A stretch of 64,000 nucleotides of DNA from Ancylobacter rudongensis (GTDB lineage: Bacteria; Pseudomonadota; Alphaproteobacteria; Rhizobiales; Xanthobacteraceae): contig NZ_FMTP01000006.1 of the NCBI RefSeq assembly GCF_900100155.1, forward strand, positions 186,001-250,000. Direction: 5' to 3'. Positions 54,833 through 64,000 of the stretch are shown piece by piece. The notes beneath the pieces are model-generated. The model saw only the letters and a list, made by a program, of their open reading frames with translations, had not been told where the DNA came from and searched no databases. The position numbers were made by a program, and so were the translations under genes. Numbering within the stretch: the first letter of the stretch is position 1; each line of letters opens with the position of its first letter.

Positions 54833-57382
54833 ATGTATCCCACCTTCCGCTTACCGTCTTTCCCGACCCGCACCACCGCGCCGACCGCCTCGTCGCGGGT
54901 CGGCTGCCCAGTGGCGGGCGTCGCGCCGGTGCTTTGGGCGCTGTTTATGGCGCTGGCCCTGTTGTTCAGCGCCGGTGCCGGCTTCGCGCAGATCCCGCCG
55001 GAACAGCTGCAGGTGCAGCAGAAGCTGGAGGGCCAGCGCGCCATCGTCGACGGTGTGGAGGCGGCGTTGGGGCGCGACGGGCTGCGCTCGACCGACCTCG
55101 ATGATCTGCGCAACCGGCTGGACCCGGTGCGGACCGACCTGACCGCCGGCATCGCCCTGCTGGAGCCGCTGCTGTCCAACTTCAACCACAGGGTCAAGGA
55201 AATCGGCCCCAAGCCGGCCGAGGATGCGGCACCGGAAGACGCTTCCATCACCTCCGAGCGCGAGGCGCTGACCGCCCGCGCCACCGAGCTCGACGGCGTG
55301 CTCAAGCAGGCCAAGCTGCTGAAGGTGCGGGCGGACCAGCTCTCCGACCGCATCACCAGCCGGCGCCGGGCGCTGTTTACCGACACGCTGCTGGCGCGCT
55401 CCTACAGCATTTTCGATCCCTCGCTGTGGGTGCAGGCCGCGGCCGCCGTGCCGGTGGAACTGCGCGGCGTCAACTACCTGCTGAGCGACTGGGCCGCCTA
55501 TGCCAATGCGCGCATGCCGTTTCTCGGGCAGGTGGCGGTGGCCTTCGCCGCCTTGGTGATCGTGGCGCTGATCTTCCTGGCGCGCAGCATCCTTGCCCGG
55601 CCGCTGCACCGCGCAGAGCTTGGCGCGGCGGGCGAACCGCTCTCGCGCCTGCGCGCGTGCGGGCTTTCGGCGCTGGTGGCCATCCTGCGGATGGCGGCGG
55701 CGCCGCTGGCCGCCACCGCTGTTCTGGCCCTCCTCAACAATTTCGACCTGCTGCCCCCACGCGTGAATGAAATCGCGCAGGGGATACTGCTCGCGATCAC
55801 CATCATCGCGATCGGCATCGGCCTGCTCGACGGGGCTCTGGCGCCGCGCGAGCCCCAGCGCCGCGTGGTGCCGCTGTCGGACGAGATGGCCGGCCTGATC
55901 TTCCGCTACGCCTCGATCGGCCTCTGGATTCTGGCGACCACGGTGACGCTCGGCGCCTTCCACCGCGCTCTGGTCGTTCCGGTGCCGCTCTCGGTGGCGA
56001 CCAGCGCCGCCATGTCGCTGTGCCTCGTCCTGGTGGCCTCGCGCAGCATGCGCGCCCTCAACGCCCTGTCCGGCGACACGGACGAGGATGAGGGCAAGGC
56101 GGCGGATGGCAAGATCCCGGAGGGCAAGACTTCGGAGGGCAAGGCCGACGATGGTCGGGACGCCCGTTCCTACACCCTGCTCAACTGGATCAAGTTTCCC
56201 TTCTGGGTGCTGAACCTTGCCATTCTCGGTGCGCTGATCACCGGCTATGTCAGCTTCGCCGGCTTCCTGTCCTCGCGCGCGCTGATCGCCGTGGTCATGG
56301 CCGGCACGCTCTATCTCGTGGTGGCGCTGATCAATGCGCTGTTCGTCGATTCCCTCGCCACCGGCCCGAGGGCGCGCCATGCGGCCAAGACGCTCGGCAT
56401 AAGGCCGGCGAGCCTCGAACTGCTGTCGGTGCTGGTCGCCGGCGTGTTGAAGGCGGTGGCGATCATCGGCATCGTCATCGTGACGGTGGGCACCTTCGGC
56501 ACCTCGACCTCGGATTTCGCCGATCTGGCGAGCCGCGTCACGCTGGGCTTCACCATCGGCAGCTCGACCATCGCGCTTGGCGACATTCTGAGCGCGCTGC
56601 TGTTCCTGGTGATCGGCATCGTCATCGCCCGCGCGGTGCAGCGCTGGTTCGCGGTGGCCATCCTGCCGAAGACCGCCTTCGATCAGGGCCTGCAGAATTC
56701 CATCGCCACCATCATCGGCTATATCGGCTCGATCGCGGTGATCGCGATGGCGATGGGGCAGCTGGGGCTGAACCTGGAGAACATCGCCCTCGTCGCCGGT
56801 GCGCTCTCGGTCGGTATCGGTTTTGGCCTGCAATCCATCGTCTCGAACTTCGTCTCCGGGCTGATCCTGCTGGCCGAGCGGCCGATACGGGTCGGCGACA
56901 CCATCTCGGTGAAGGGCGAGGAGGGTTATGTGCGCCGCATCAGCGTGCGCGCGACCGAGATCGAGACCTTCGACCGCGCGGCGGTGCTGATCCCCAATTC
57001 CGACCTCATCACCGGCATGGTGAAGAACTTCACCCATGCCAACACAACCGGCCGGGTCATCGTGGCGGTGAATGTCGCCTATGACGCGGATGCCGACGAG
57101 GTGCGCGATATCCTGATCGGCTGCGCCTGCGACCACCCGCAGGTGCTGCGCTCGCCGCCGCCGCGCGTGTTCCTGATGGCGTTCGGCGACAGCTATCTGA
57201 AATTCGAGCTGCGCTGCGTGGTGGCGAATGTCGACTATGCCCTCACGGTGAAGAGCGACCTGCATTTCGCCGTGCTCGACCGGCTGAAAACGGCGAAGAT
57301 CGGCATTCCCTACACGCCCTGGAGCATCTATCGCGGCGGGCGGATCGGCGAGGAGCCGCCGGCCGGCGATGAGGACGGCTAG
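54833..57382 (+). CDS. MscS-family mechanosensitive channel with N-terminal DUF3772 domain
   Basis: 849 residues from ATG. Signal peptide (to about residue 55, GFAQ), a periplasmic coiled DUF3772 domain (QQKLEGQRAIVDGVEAALGRDGLRSTDLDDLRNRL...), about ten or eleven membrane helices, and the C-terminal MscS domain: VAGALSVGIGFGLQSIVSNFVSGLILLAERPIRVGDTISVKGEEGYVRRISVRATEIETFDRAAVLIPNSDLI. Between membrane helices lies a charged low-complexity loop with three EGK-type repeats (KIPEGKTSEGKADDG). Protects against hypo-osmotic shock; the large periplasmic head suggests an additional sensor role. Confidence 0.9.
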   Translation: MYPTFRLPSFPTRTTAPTASSRVGCPVAGVAPVLWALFMALALLFSAGAGFAQIPPEQLQVQQKLEGQRAIVDGVEAALGRDGLRSTDLDDLRNRLDPVRTDLTAGIALLEPLLSNFNHRVKEIGPKPAEDAAPEDASITSEREALTARATELDGVLKQAKLLKVRADQLSDRITSRRRALFTDTLLARSYSIFDPSLWVQAAAAVPVELRGVNYLLSDWAAYANARMPFLGQVAVAFAALVIVALIFLARSILARPLHRAELGAAGEPLSRLRACGLSALVAILRMAAAPLAATAVLALLNNFDLLPPRVNEIAQGILLAITIIAIGIGLLDGALAPREPQRRVVPLSDEMAGLIFRYASIGLWILATTVTLGAFHRALVVPVPLSVATSAAMSLCLVLVASRSMRALNALSGDTDEDEGKAADGKIPEGKTSEGKADDGRDARSYTLLNWIKFPFWVLNLAILGALITGYVSFAGFLSSRALIAVVMAGTLYLVVALINALFVDSLATGPRARHAAKTLGIRPASLELLSVLVAGVLKAVAIIGIVIVTVGTFGTSTSDFADLASRVTLGFTIGSSTIALGDILSALLFLVIGIVIARAVQRWFAVAILPKTAFDQGLQNSIATIIGYIGSIAVIAMAMGQLGLNLENIALVAGALSVGIGFGLQSIVSNFVSGLILLAERPIRVGDTISVKGEEGYVRRISVRATEIETFDRAAVLIPNSDLITGMVKNFTHANTTGRVIVAVNVAYDADADEVRDILIGCACDHPQVLRSPPPRVFLMAFGDSYLKFELRCVVANVDYALTVKSDLHFAVLDRLKTAKIGIPYTPWSIYRGGRIGEEPPAGDEDG

Positions 57383-57509
57383 GCATTTTCGCTGAACTCG
57401 GCGTCATCGGACCCGCGCGTTAGAGATTGGTTTACCGATCCGGGCGGATTCAATCGTGCCGGGTCCGGTTCGCGCCGTGCCTCCTCCGCTCCTCCTTGAG
57501 ACGAGTCGC

Positions 57510-58142
57510 ATGTCCACCTTCCTGCTGAAGCGCCTTGCCGGTCTGCTGCTGGTGCCCCTGATGCTCGCGGCCTGCGCCGCCGGGCCGACCACGGCGCCGG
57601 TGGACGAGACCTTCTATGCCAACATCGCCAAGGGCGGCGCGCTCGACCCGCAGGCGGCCGCCGCGCTGATCAGCGACTACCGGCGCGGGCGCGGCCTGCC
57701 GGCCGTCACCATCGATCCGGTGCTGATGAATGTCGCCGAGCGCCAGGCCAAGTCCATGGCGGCGGCGGACCAGCTCTCGCACAATATTGGCGGGCGCGGG
57801 CTGACCACGCGGCTGAAGGCGGCAGGGTTCAGCGGGCTGAAGGCGGCCGAGAATGTCGGCGCCGGCTACCACACCCTGGCCGAGGCGTTCTCGGGCTGGC
57901 GGGATTCGCCCTCGCACAACAAGAACATGCTGCTGTCGGGCGCCACCCGCCTCGGCATCGCCGCTGTGCGCTCCCCGCGCAGCAAGTACAGCGTCTACTG
58001 GGCGATGGTGATCGCGGTGCCGGACCCGAAGGTCGAGGCCGCTGCAGAGGCGGCCGCGAACCCGGCTGGCGCGAGCGCCAGCGCACCGGCGGCGGGCGGC
58101 ACGCAGGTGCTGCTCAATGGCGCGCCGCTCCCGACCCAATAG
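57510..58142 (+). CDS. CAP/SCP-domain lipoprotein
   Basis: 210 residues. Lipoprotein signal MSTFLLKRLAGLLLVPLMLAAC (lipobox LAAC). CAP domain: ALISDYRRGRGLPAVTIDPVLMNVAERQAKSMAAADQLSHNIGGRGLTTRLKAAGFSGLKAAENVGAGYHTLAEAFSGWRDSPSHNKNML with the conserved His residues and Glu, then an Ala-rich tail. Bacterial CAP proteins are of uncertain function, sometimes linked to cell-envelope maintenance. Stands alone. Confidence 0.87.
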   Translation: MSTFLLKRLAGLLLVPLMLAACAAGPTTAPVDETFYANIAKGGALDPQAAAALISDYRRGRGLPAVTIDPVLMNVAERQAKSMAAADQLSHNIGGRGLTTRLKAAGFSGLKAAENVGAGYHTLAEAFSGWRDSPSHNKNMLLSGATRLGIAAVRSPRSKYSVYWAMVIAVPDPKVEAAAEAAANPAGASASAPAAGGTQVLLNGAPLPTQ

Positions 58143-58177
58143 GCCGCGAAGGGCGCCAAGCGCTCAGCGCCGGAGAG

Positions 58178-59305
<1,128 letters not shown>

Positions 59306-59365
59306 GTGCGAAATCCTGTTCGGGCGCGTGGGCGCCACGGTCACGCGAGGCCCGGCGCGCCCACT

Positions 59366-60814
59366 CTATTGCGGCGGGGGCGGAACAGCGAGAGTGGTCG
59401 GCGCGGCGCCCGGCCCTGCCGCCGGATTGGCGGCCGGCTTCGGCGCGGGCTTGGTCGCCGGTTTCGACGCCGGCTTGGCGGGGGCGCCGCCTGCGGGCGA
59501 GGCCTGCGCGGTGGCCGGCTTGGGCTTCGGTTTGGGCTTCGGCTTGGGCGCGGCAGCCGGGGCGGAGGGATCGGCGGGGTCGATGATCGCCGTCGTCTGC
59601 CCCTTCTTGTCGCCCGGCTTCTTCGCCGTGGCGGGCTTCTTCGGCGCCGGCGGCGCGGGATAGGCGGCGGCGAGCGCCTCGGCGCTGGGGAACGGCCCGA
59701 CGAACACCTCGACCGGCGGCATGGAGGGCGGCAGCTTCTGCAGCAGGCTGGCGCCTGTCACGGTGCCGTCGAGCCGGGCCATGCCGGCGGCGACAAAGCC
59801 GGTGGGCGCCGGGCCGCTGTCGTCATCGGCCTCGGAGGCGGTGTTCTTGCGCTTGCCGCCGCAGACCTGTTCGCGCATGTCGGTGGGCGGACCGGCCTCG
59901 TTGCGCAGCGATTCCACCGAGGGGGCGAGCGCGCCGAACACGTTGCCGGACTGCTGGAAGCCGCGCTCCAGCAGCAGGGCGGCCTGCTCGGTGCGGGCCT
60001 TGCCGGATTCGGTGCCGAGCACCACGACGAGAAGATGCCGGTTGCCGCGGGTGGCGCTGGCCACAAGGTTGAAGCCGGAGGCGCAGATGAAGCCGGTCTT
60101 CATGCCGTCGGCGCCGGGATAGCGGTCGATCAGCTTGTTGTAGCTGCGGATGACCGCCGGGCCGATCTTGATCGCCGGAATGCGGAACAGGTCGGCCTGC
60201 TCGGGAAAATTGAGGAAGATGGCGCGGGCGAGGATGGCGAGGTCGCGCGCGGTAGACACCTGCGCCGGGTCGGGCAGCCCGTTCGGGTTGGCGTAATGGG
60301 TGCCGGTCATGCCGAGTTCGGCGGCGGTGGCGTTCATCTCGTCGATGAAGGCGGGCAGGTTGCCGCTGACGCCTTCGGCGAGCACCACGGCGATGTCGTT
60401 GGCCGACTTCACCAGCATCATCTTCAGCGCGTTGTCGACCGTCACCTGGGTGCCGGCCTTGAACCCCATCTTGGAGGGCTTCTGCGTCGTCGCGAAGTCG
60501 GAAACGGTGATCAGCGTCTCCGGTGTCAGCCGGCCGGCGCGGATGGCCTTGAAGGTGACATAGGCGGTCATCAGCTTGGTGACGGAGGCGGGGTACCAGG
60601 GCTTGGTGGCTTCCTCCGCCAGCAGCACCTTGCCACTGTCGACCTCGATGACCAGCGCCGGTGTGGCGCGCGCCGCCAGCGGTGCGAGCAGCGCGGCACT
60701 GAGAAGCCCGGCCACGAGCCAGGCGCGGCGGGGGCGGAACAGGGAAAGGTTCAGCACGCTTCCAATATCCGTTTCAGACCGGGGGCGGCGGGCCAGGCCG
60801 GCCCGAGAAGGCAT
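59366..60814 (-). CDS. D-alanyl-D-alanine carboxypeptidase (S11 family)
   Basis: 482 residues from ATG (a GTG near residue 20 is also possible; the frame extends 15 codons upstream). Trims D-Ala from peptidoglycan pentapeptides in the periplasm. Signal segment LVAGLLSAALLAPLAARA, then SxxK in PASVTKLMTAY, SxN in LVKSANDIAVVLAE, KTG in GADGMKTGFICASGFNLVASA. The C-terminal 130 residues are Pro/Lys/Ala-rich, including six KP repeats in a row, and end in PPPPQ; the usual membrane-anchoring helix of PBP5 is not obvious. Unusually long tail compared with about 390 residues for PBP5. Confidence 0.92.
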   Translation of the reverse strand: MPSRAGLARRPRSETDIGSVLNLSLFRPRRAWLVAGLLSAALLAPLAARATPALVIEVDSGKVLLAEEATKPWYPASVTKLMTAYVTFKAIRAGRLTPETLITVSDFATTQKPSKMGFKAGTQVTVDNALKMMLVKSANDIAVVLAEGVSGNLPAFIDEMNATAAELGMTGTHYANPNGLPDPAQVSTARDLAILARAIFLNFPEQADLFRIPAIKIGPAVIRSYNKLIDRYPGADGMKTGFICASGFNLVASATRGNRHLLVVVLGTESGKARTEQAALLLERGFQQSGNVFGALAPSVESLRNEAGPPTDMREQVCGGKRKNTASEADDDSGPAPTGFVAAGMARLDGTVTGASLLQKLPPSMPPVEVFVGPFPSAEALAAAYPAPPAPKKPATAKKPGDKKGQTTAIIDPADPSAPAAAPKPKPKPKPKPATAQASPAGGAPAKPASKPATKPAPKPAANPAAGPGAAPTTLAVPPPPQ

Positions 60815-60942
60815 TTCGCCCCTTGCATAACCCGAACCCTGCGGCGGCGCAAAAGGCAAAGCCCGGTCGCGGGATCACACCGGCGCCATCCGATACGCAC
60901 ACTGCCGCACAGGCTTCACGTAATTGGTTCTAGAATCGACGG

Positions 60943-60960
60943 ATGAGTGATTCGGCATGA
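60943..60960 (+). other. Five-codon upstream reading frame overlapping the hisE-like start
   Basis: ATG AGT GAT TCG GCA TGA encodes MSDSA and stops on the ATGA that starts the next gene. The 14 bases ATGAGTGATTCGGC (60943-60956) are nearly repeated as ATGAGCGATTCGAT (60957-60970), so the start region appears duplicated. Either both ATGs are used, giving a short leader, or the upstream one is dead. Confidence 0.5.
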
Positions 60961-61388
60961 GCGATTCGATCCGCCGCCTGCACGCCGCCGTGGCCGCGAC
61001 GAAGAAGGGGACCAACCCTTCGCCGCGAACGCAGAAGCTGTTCCGCAAGGGCCGGGCGGCGATGGCGAAGAAGGTGGCCGAGGAGGCGGTGGAGGTGGCG
61101 CTGGACGGCGTGATCGGCGACCGCGCCGCCACCGTGCGCGAGAGCGCCGACCTCCTCTACAATCTCGTCGTGCTGTGGGTCGAACTCGGCATCGAGCCCG
61201 AGGATGTATGGGCGGAGATGCGCCGGCGCGAGAAGCTGCTCGGCATGGCCGAGAAGATGCCCAAGCGCCGGTCAGCATCCGGCAAGGATGCGCCGCTCTT
61301 CGAGGCAGGGGTGGCCGCCCGGCCGCTTTTGTGGGACATCGCCGACGGCGCCGCTCCGCTTCCCGACATGCCGCGCCGGCGCCCCTAG
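60957..61388 (+). CDS. Phosphoribosyl-ATP pyrophosphatase-like (HisE/MazG-fold) protein
   Basis: 143 residues. RTQKLFRKGRAAMAKKVAEEAVEVALDGVIGDRAATVRESADLLYNLVVLWVELGIEPEDVWAEMRRRE matches the HisE core: the EEAVEV and ESADLLYN acidic pairs bind Mg2+ as in all-alpha NTP pyrophosphatases. It is not next to other his genes and carries a 40-residue C-terminal tail absent from HisE, so it may be a paralogue with a house-cleaning or unknown role. The stop TAG is the first three bases of a dispersed repeat. Confidence 0.85.
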   Translation: MSDSIRRLHAAVAATKKGTNPSPRTQKLFRKGRAAMAKKVAEEAVEVALDGVIGDRAATVRESADLLYNLVVLWVELGIEPEDVWAEMRRREKLLGMAEKMPKRRSASGKDAPLFEAGVAARPLLWDIADGAAPLPDMPRRRP

Positions 61389-61491
61389 AGCATGTCCGGT
61401 GAGAGCCGTTTCGCCTGATGTGCCCGAGGTTCTCGTCTTTAGCTGTTTTGTTCACGCGAACCGGAGCCCATTTCGGCCGAAAATGCCCTAG
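61386..61491. repeat. Dispersed TAGAGC-ended repeat, copy 2
   Basis: About 106 bases from TAGAGC, on the stop codon of the hisE-like gene, to a final CCCTAG. The second half reads TTTTGTTCACGCGAACCGGAGCCCATTTCGGCCGAAAATGCCCTAG, aligned with the copy at 15657 (TTTTCTTGACGCGAACCGG...CGAAAACGCTCTAG). The first half contains TAGAGCATGTCCGG, typical of dispersed repeats in Hyphomicrobiales. Confidence 0.75.
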
Positions 61492-61563
61492 CCGCCGCTC
61501 CGCCGTCTTTCCTTGCCGCCAGGCGGTCGTTCCGCCAGGCCCTTGTTCACGTCAGGCCGTTTC

Positions 61564-62145
61564 ATGCTGCGCCGCCTTTACCAGTGGGTCATCGATCTCG
61601 CAGAGCGGCGTTCCGCGCCCTGGGCGCTGGCCGCCGTGTCCTTTGCCGAAAGCTCGTTCTTCCCTGTGCCGCCCGACATCATGCTGGTGCCGATGTGCCT
61701 CGCCCGGCCCCGGCTCGCCTGGTGGTACGCAAGCCTCTGCACCCTCGCCTCGGTGCTCGGCGGGCTGGCCGGCTATGCCATCGGCGCGCTGCTCTATGAT
61801 TCGCTCGGCCTCTGGCTGATCAACCTCTATGGCTACGGCGCCCGGGTGGATGCCTTCACCGAGGCCTATCAGCGCTATGGCCACTGGATCATTCTCATCA
61901 AGGGACTGACCCCGATCCCCTACAAGGTGGTGACGATCACCTCGGGCTTCGCCCATTACAGCCTGTTCTGGTTCGTGGTGCTCTCGGTCATCACAAGGGG
62001 GCTGCGCTTCTTTATGGTGGCGGGGCTGCTGTATTGGGTCGGCCCCTCGGCGCGTGCCTTCATCGAGGAACGGCTCGGCCTGGTGACGGCGGCGTTCGCC
62101 GTGCTGGTGGTTGGCGGGGTTTTGGCGGCGGTGTACCTGTTCTGA
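61564..62145 (+). CDS. YqaA/SNARE-associated (DedA-like) inner-membrane protein
   Basis: 193 residues from ATG. Family blocks AAVSFAESSFFPVPPDIMLVPMCLARPRLAWWYA, LGGLAGYAIGALLYDSLG, WIILIKGLTPIPYKVVTITSGFAHYSLFWFVVLSVITRG, with the conserved Glu, Asp and Arg in the reentrant region. The DedA superfamily is now thought to include flippases of undecaprenyl phosphate or phospholipids; YqaA-type proteins are less studied. Alone, convergent with cysW. Confidence 0.9.
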   Translation: MLRRLYQWVIDLAERRSAPWALAAVSFAESSFFPVPPDIMLVPMCLARPRLAWWYASLCTLASVLGGLAGYAIGALLYDSLGLWLINLYGYGARVDAFTEAYQRYGHWIILIKGLTPIPYKVVTITSGFAHYSLFWFVVLSVITRGLRFFMVAGLLYWVGPSARAFIEERLGLVTAAFAVLVVGGVLAAVYLF

Positions 62146-62157
62146 CAGCCCTCCCGA

Positions 62158-62197
62158 CGTCATCCCGGACGCCGCGCAGGGGCGAGCTGGGATGACG
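62158..62197. repeat. REP-like palindrome
   Basis: CGTCATCCC (62158-62166) and GGGATGACG (62189-62197) form a perfect 9-base inverted repeat around GGACGCCGCGCAGGGGCGAGCT. Same family as the second unit at 18229-18263. Lies between convergent genes and could form a hairpin in both transcripts. Confidence 0.75.
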
Positions 62198-62206
62198 GAG
62201 TGGAAA

Positions 62207-63040
62207 TCAGTGCCCGCCGCTGCGGCCGAGACGGGCTTCCAGCAGCGTCTTCGCCAGCAACGTCACGATGGCGAGCAAGGCCAGCAGCGAGGCCACGGCG
62301 AAGGACGCCTGGAACTGGTACTCGTTGTAGAGAATCTCGACCTGCAGCGGGATGGTGTTGGTCTCCCCCCGCACATGGCCCGACACCACCGAGACCGCGC
62401 CGAACTCGCCCATGGCGCGGGCGTTGCACAGCAGCACGCCATAAAGCAGCGCCCATTTTATGTTGGGCAGGGTGACGCGGGAGAACACCCGCCAGCCGCC
62501 GGCGCCGAGCGTGACCGCCGCCTCCTCTTCGACCGTGCCCTGCTCCTGCATCAGCGGGATCAGCTCGCGCGCGACGAAGGGAAAGGTGACGAAGATCGTC
62601 GCCAGCGTGATGCCGGGCCAGGAGAAGATGATCTTCCAGCCATTGTCGATCAGCCACGGGCCGAAATAGCCCTGCGCGCCGAACAGCAGCACGAAGACGA
62701 GGCCGGCGACGACCGGGGAGACCGAGAAGGGCAGGTCGATCAGGGTGATGAGGAAGCTCTTGCCGGGGAATTCGAACTTGGTGATGGCCCAGGCCATGAC
62801 CAGGCCCATCACCGTGTTGGCGGTGAGCGACAGTGCCGTGACGAGAAGCGTGAGGCGCACCGCCGCCAGCGCGTCGGGCTCGACCAGGGCGTCGAGATAG
62901 GCGTCCCAACCCTTCACGAACGCCTGCGCGAAGACCGCGACCAGCGGCAGCACGATCAGCAGGCCGACAAAGGCGACGGCGAGTGCGATGAGGAGGACCT
63001 TGACGAGGCCGGGCTCATCACGGACGGGAGCAGCGCTCAT
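62207..63040 (-). CDS. cysW: Sulfate/thiosulfate ABC transporter permease CysW
   Basis: 277 residues. Six membrane helices; the EAA loop reads [77 protein letters not shown], in which [14 protein letters not shown] and the final YNEYQ are distinctive of CysW. Forms a heterodimer with CysT and uses CysA and a sulfate-binding protein that are outside the window. Its start overlaps the cysT stop (ATGA). Confidence 0.96.
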   Translation of the reverse strand: MSAAPVRDEPGLVKVLLIALAVAFVGLLIVLPLVAVFAQAFVKGWDAYLDALVEPDALAAVRLTLLVTALSLTANTVMGLVMAWAITKFEFPGKSFLITLIDLPFSVSPVVAGLVFVLLFGAQGYFGPWLIDNGWKIIFSWPGITLATIFVTFPFVARELIPLMQEQGTVEEEAAVTLGAGGWRVFSRVTLPNIKWALLYGVLLCNARAMGEFGAVSVVSGHVRGETNTIPLQVEILYNEYQFQASFAVASLLALLAIVTLLAKTLLEARLGRSGGH

Positions 63041-63924
63041 GCCAGCCTCCCGGTGCGGGCCTGCGACCAGCGCTGCAGGCCGTTGACGACGAACAGCAGC
63101 AGGAAGGACGCCACCAGCATCGTCGCCGCAATCGCGGTGGCGTCGGCATAGCGGAACTCTTCCAGCCGGATGACGATGAGCAGCGGGGCGATTTCCGACA
63201 CGTTCGGCAGGTTGCCGGCGATGAAGATCACCGAGCCATATTCGCCGACCGCGCGGGCGAAGGCGAGGGCGAAGCCGGTGAGGAAGGCCGGCAGCACCGC
63301 CGGGGCGATGACACGCCGGATCGTCGTCCAGCGGCCGGCGCCGAGGGTGGCGGCGGCCTCCTCCAGACCGTGGTCGAGGTCTTCCAGCACCGGCTGGACC
63401 GTGCGCACCACAAAGGGCAAGCCTATGAAAATCAACGCGATCAATATGCCGAGCGGCGTGAAGGCGACCTTGATGCCGAGCGGGGCGAGCAGGGCGCCGA
63501 TCCAGCCATTCTCGGCATAGAGCGAGGTGAGCGCGATGCCGGCCACCGCCGTGGGCAGGGCGAAGGGAATGTCGACCAGCGCGTCGAGCACCCGGCGTCC
63601 GGGGAACTCATAACGCACCAGCGCCCAGACGATGACCGCGCCGAGCACCAGATTGATGCTCGCGGCGGCGAGCGAGAGGCCGAAGGAAATCTTCAGCGCG
63701 TTCAATGTTCTAGGAGAAGTGAGGATGGCGAAAAGCCGCTCCGGCGGCAGTTCCGCCGTCTTCAGGAACAGCGCCGCCAGCGGGATCAGCACCACCAGCG
63801 ACAGCCAGAGCAGGGTCAGCCCCAGCGTGAGGCCGAAGCCGGGAATGACGCTCCGGCCGCGCCCCGCGGGGGGCGGGGGCAGGGTGCCGACAAGGGTAGG
63901 GCGATCCAGCGTCGTCTCGCTCAA
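63037..63924 (-). CDS. cysT: Sulfate/thiosulfate ABC transporter permease CysT
   Basis: 295 residues from a TTG that has GGAG seven bases upstream and gives [16 protein letters not shown] codons at 63951 and 63975 are in frame but lack a ribosome-binding site. [49 protein letters not shown] loop [54 protein letters not shown] and [13 protein letters not shown] are typical of CysT/CysU. The binding-protein gene (cysP or sbp) is expected just beyond the right edge. Confidence 0.95.
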   Translation of the reverse strand: MSETTLDRPTLVGTLPPPPAGRGRSVIPGFGLTLGLTLLWLSLVVLIPLAALFLKTAELPPERLFAILTSPRTLNALKISFGLSLAAASINLVLGAVIVWALVRYEFPGRRVLDALVDIPFALPTAVAGIALTSLYAENGWIGALLAPLGIKVAFTPLGILIALIFIGLPFVVRTVQPVLEDLDHGLEEAAATLGAGRWTTIRRVIAPAVLPAFLTGFALAFARAVGEYGSVIFIAGNLPNVSEIAPLLIVIRLEEFRYADATAIAATMLVASFLLLFVVNGLQRWSQARTGRLA

Positions 63925-64000
63925 GGCGGTGCTCCGGCGGGGTGTGGTCACGGCGCAGGCCGCGCCTTGCGGCACGGCCTGAGGGGGGACGATGAGGACG

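Noticed and set aside
54851-57265. An 804-codon minus-strand frame over the MscS-family gene
   Set aside because: Shadow of the channel gene; composition dominated by His, Arg, Gln and Asp as expected from complementing hydrophobic codons.

Overview
The window is GC-rich, densely packed chromosomal DNA from an alphaproteobacterium. Its gene content and the style of its proteins point to Hyphomicrobiales, most likely the Xanthobacteraceae (an Ancylobacter/Starkeya/Xanthobacter-like organism). That placement is inferred from the sdhCDAB, mdh/sucAB/lpd, HNH-endonuclease and DsbB-DUF5993 neighbourhoods and from family-typical dispersed repeats; no rRNA or tRNA gene is present to confirm it. Nothing looks like a prophage, an IS element or a CRISPR array.

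Layout. 1-1851: the end of a lemA gene and two TPM-domain genes in one operon. 1906-4448: a YihY membrane protein and UDP-glucose dehydrogenase, both leftward. 4449-19268: an iron-acquisition island. An AT-rich palindromic control region precedes a rightward operon for a ferric-siderophore binding protein, a YncE-like beta-propeller, entC, entE, entB, a free-standing aryl carrier protein, a C-A-T-TE NRPS and entA. A convergent leftward FecCD permease/ATPase pair, an orphan Imm53 immunity gene and an IroE/Fes-type esterase complete it. 19367-24910: DsbB, an HNH protein, a hydrolase, an M23 peptidase and a PHB-depolymerase-like esterase. 25218-28660: sdhCDAB. 28730-36128: LysE exporter, gluQ, a benzoylformate decarboxylase-like enzyme, a spermidine-synthase-like protein, a DUF2161 protein that seems to start at CTG, a glycerophosphodiesterase, and an AEC transporter with a small ACT-like protein. 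36336-41987: a DsbB-DUF5993 pair, priA, a methyltransferase, xerC and a VOC protein. 42102-49896: a 41-codon secreted peptide with a strong terminator, then the leftward TCA block mdh, sucA, sucB, lpd, with a DUF4160/DUF2442 pair lodged between sucB and lpd. 50074-61388: DUF1003, zapE, a secreted protease, a GNAT protein, an MscS-family channel, a CAP-domain lipoprotein, a CobW GTPase, a D,D-carboxypeptidase and a HisE-like protein. 61564-63924: a YqaA-type membrane protein and cysW/cysT.

How the genes work together. The most distinctive system is the catecholate siderophore locus. EntC, EntB and EntA make 2,3-dihydroxybenzoate, EntE loads it on the separate carrier protein, and the NRPS condenses it with an amino acid. 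The adenylation pocket reads D-V-W-H-F-S-L-V-D-K, the serine code of EntF, so the expected product is enterobactin-like. Uptake parts flank the pathway and the nearby esterase could release iron by hydrolysing the ester backbone. The window holds no TonB-dependent receptor, exporter, phosphopantetheinyl transferase, MbtH protein or dedicated regulator, so those must lie elsewhere or be shared.

Dispersed repeats are a second theme. A TAGAGC-ended element sits directly on the stop codons of entA and the hisE-like gene, and two kinds of REP-like hairpins occupy gene ends around 18.1-18.3, 19.9 and 62.2 kb.
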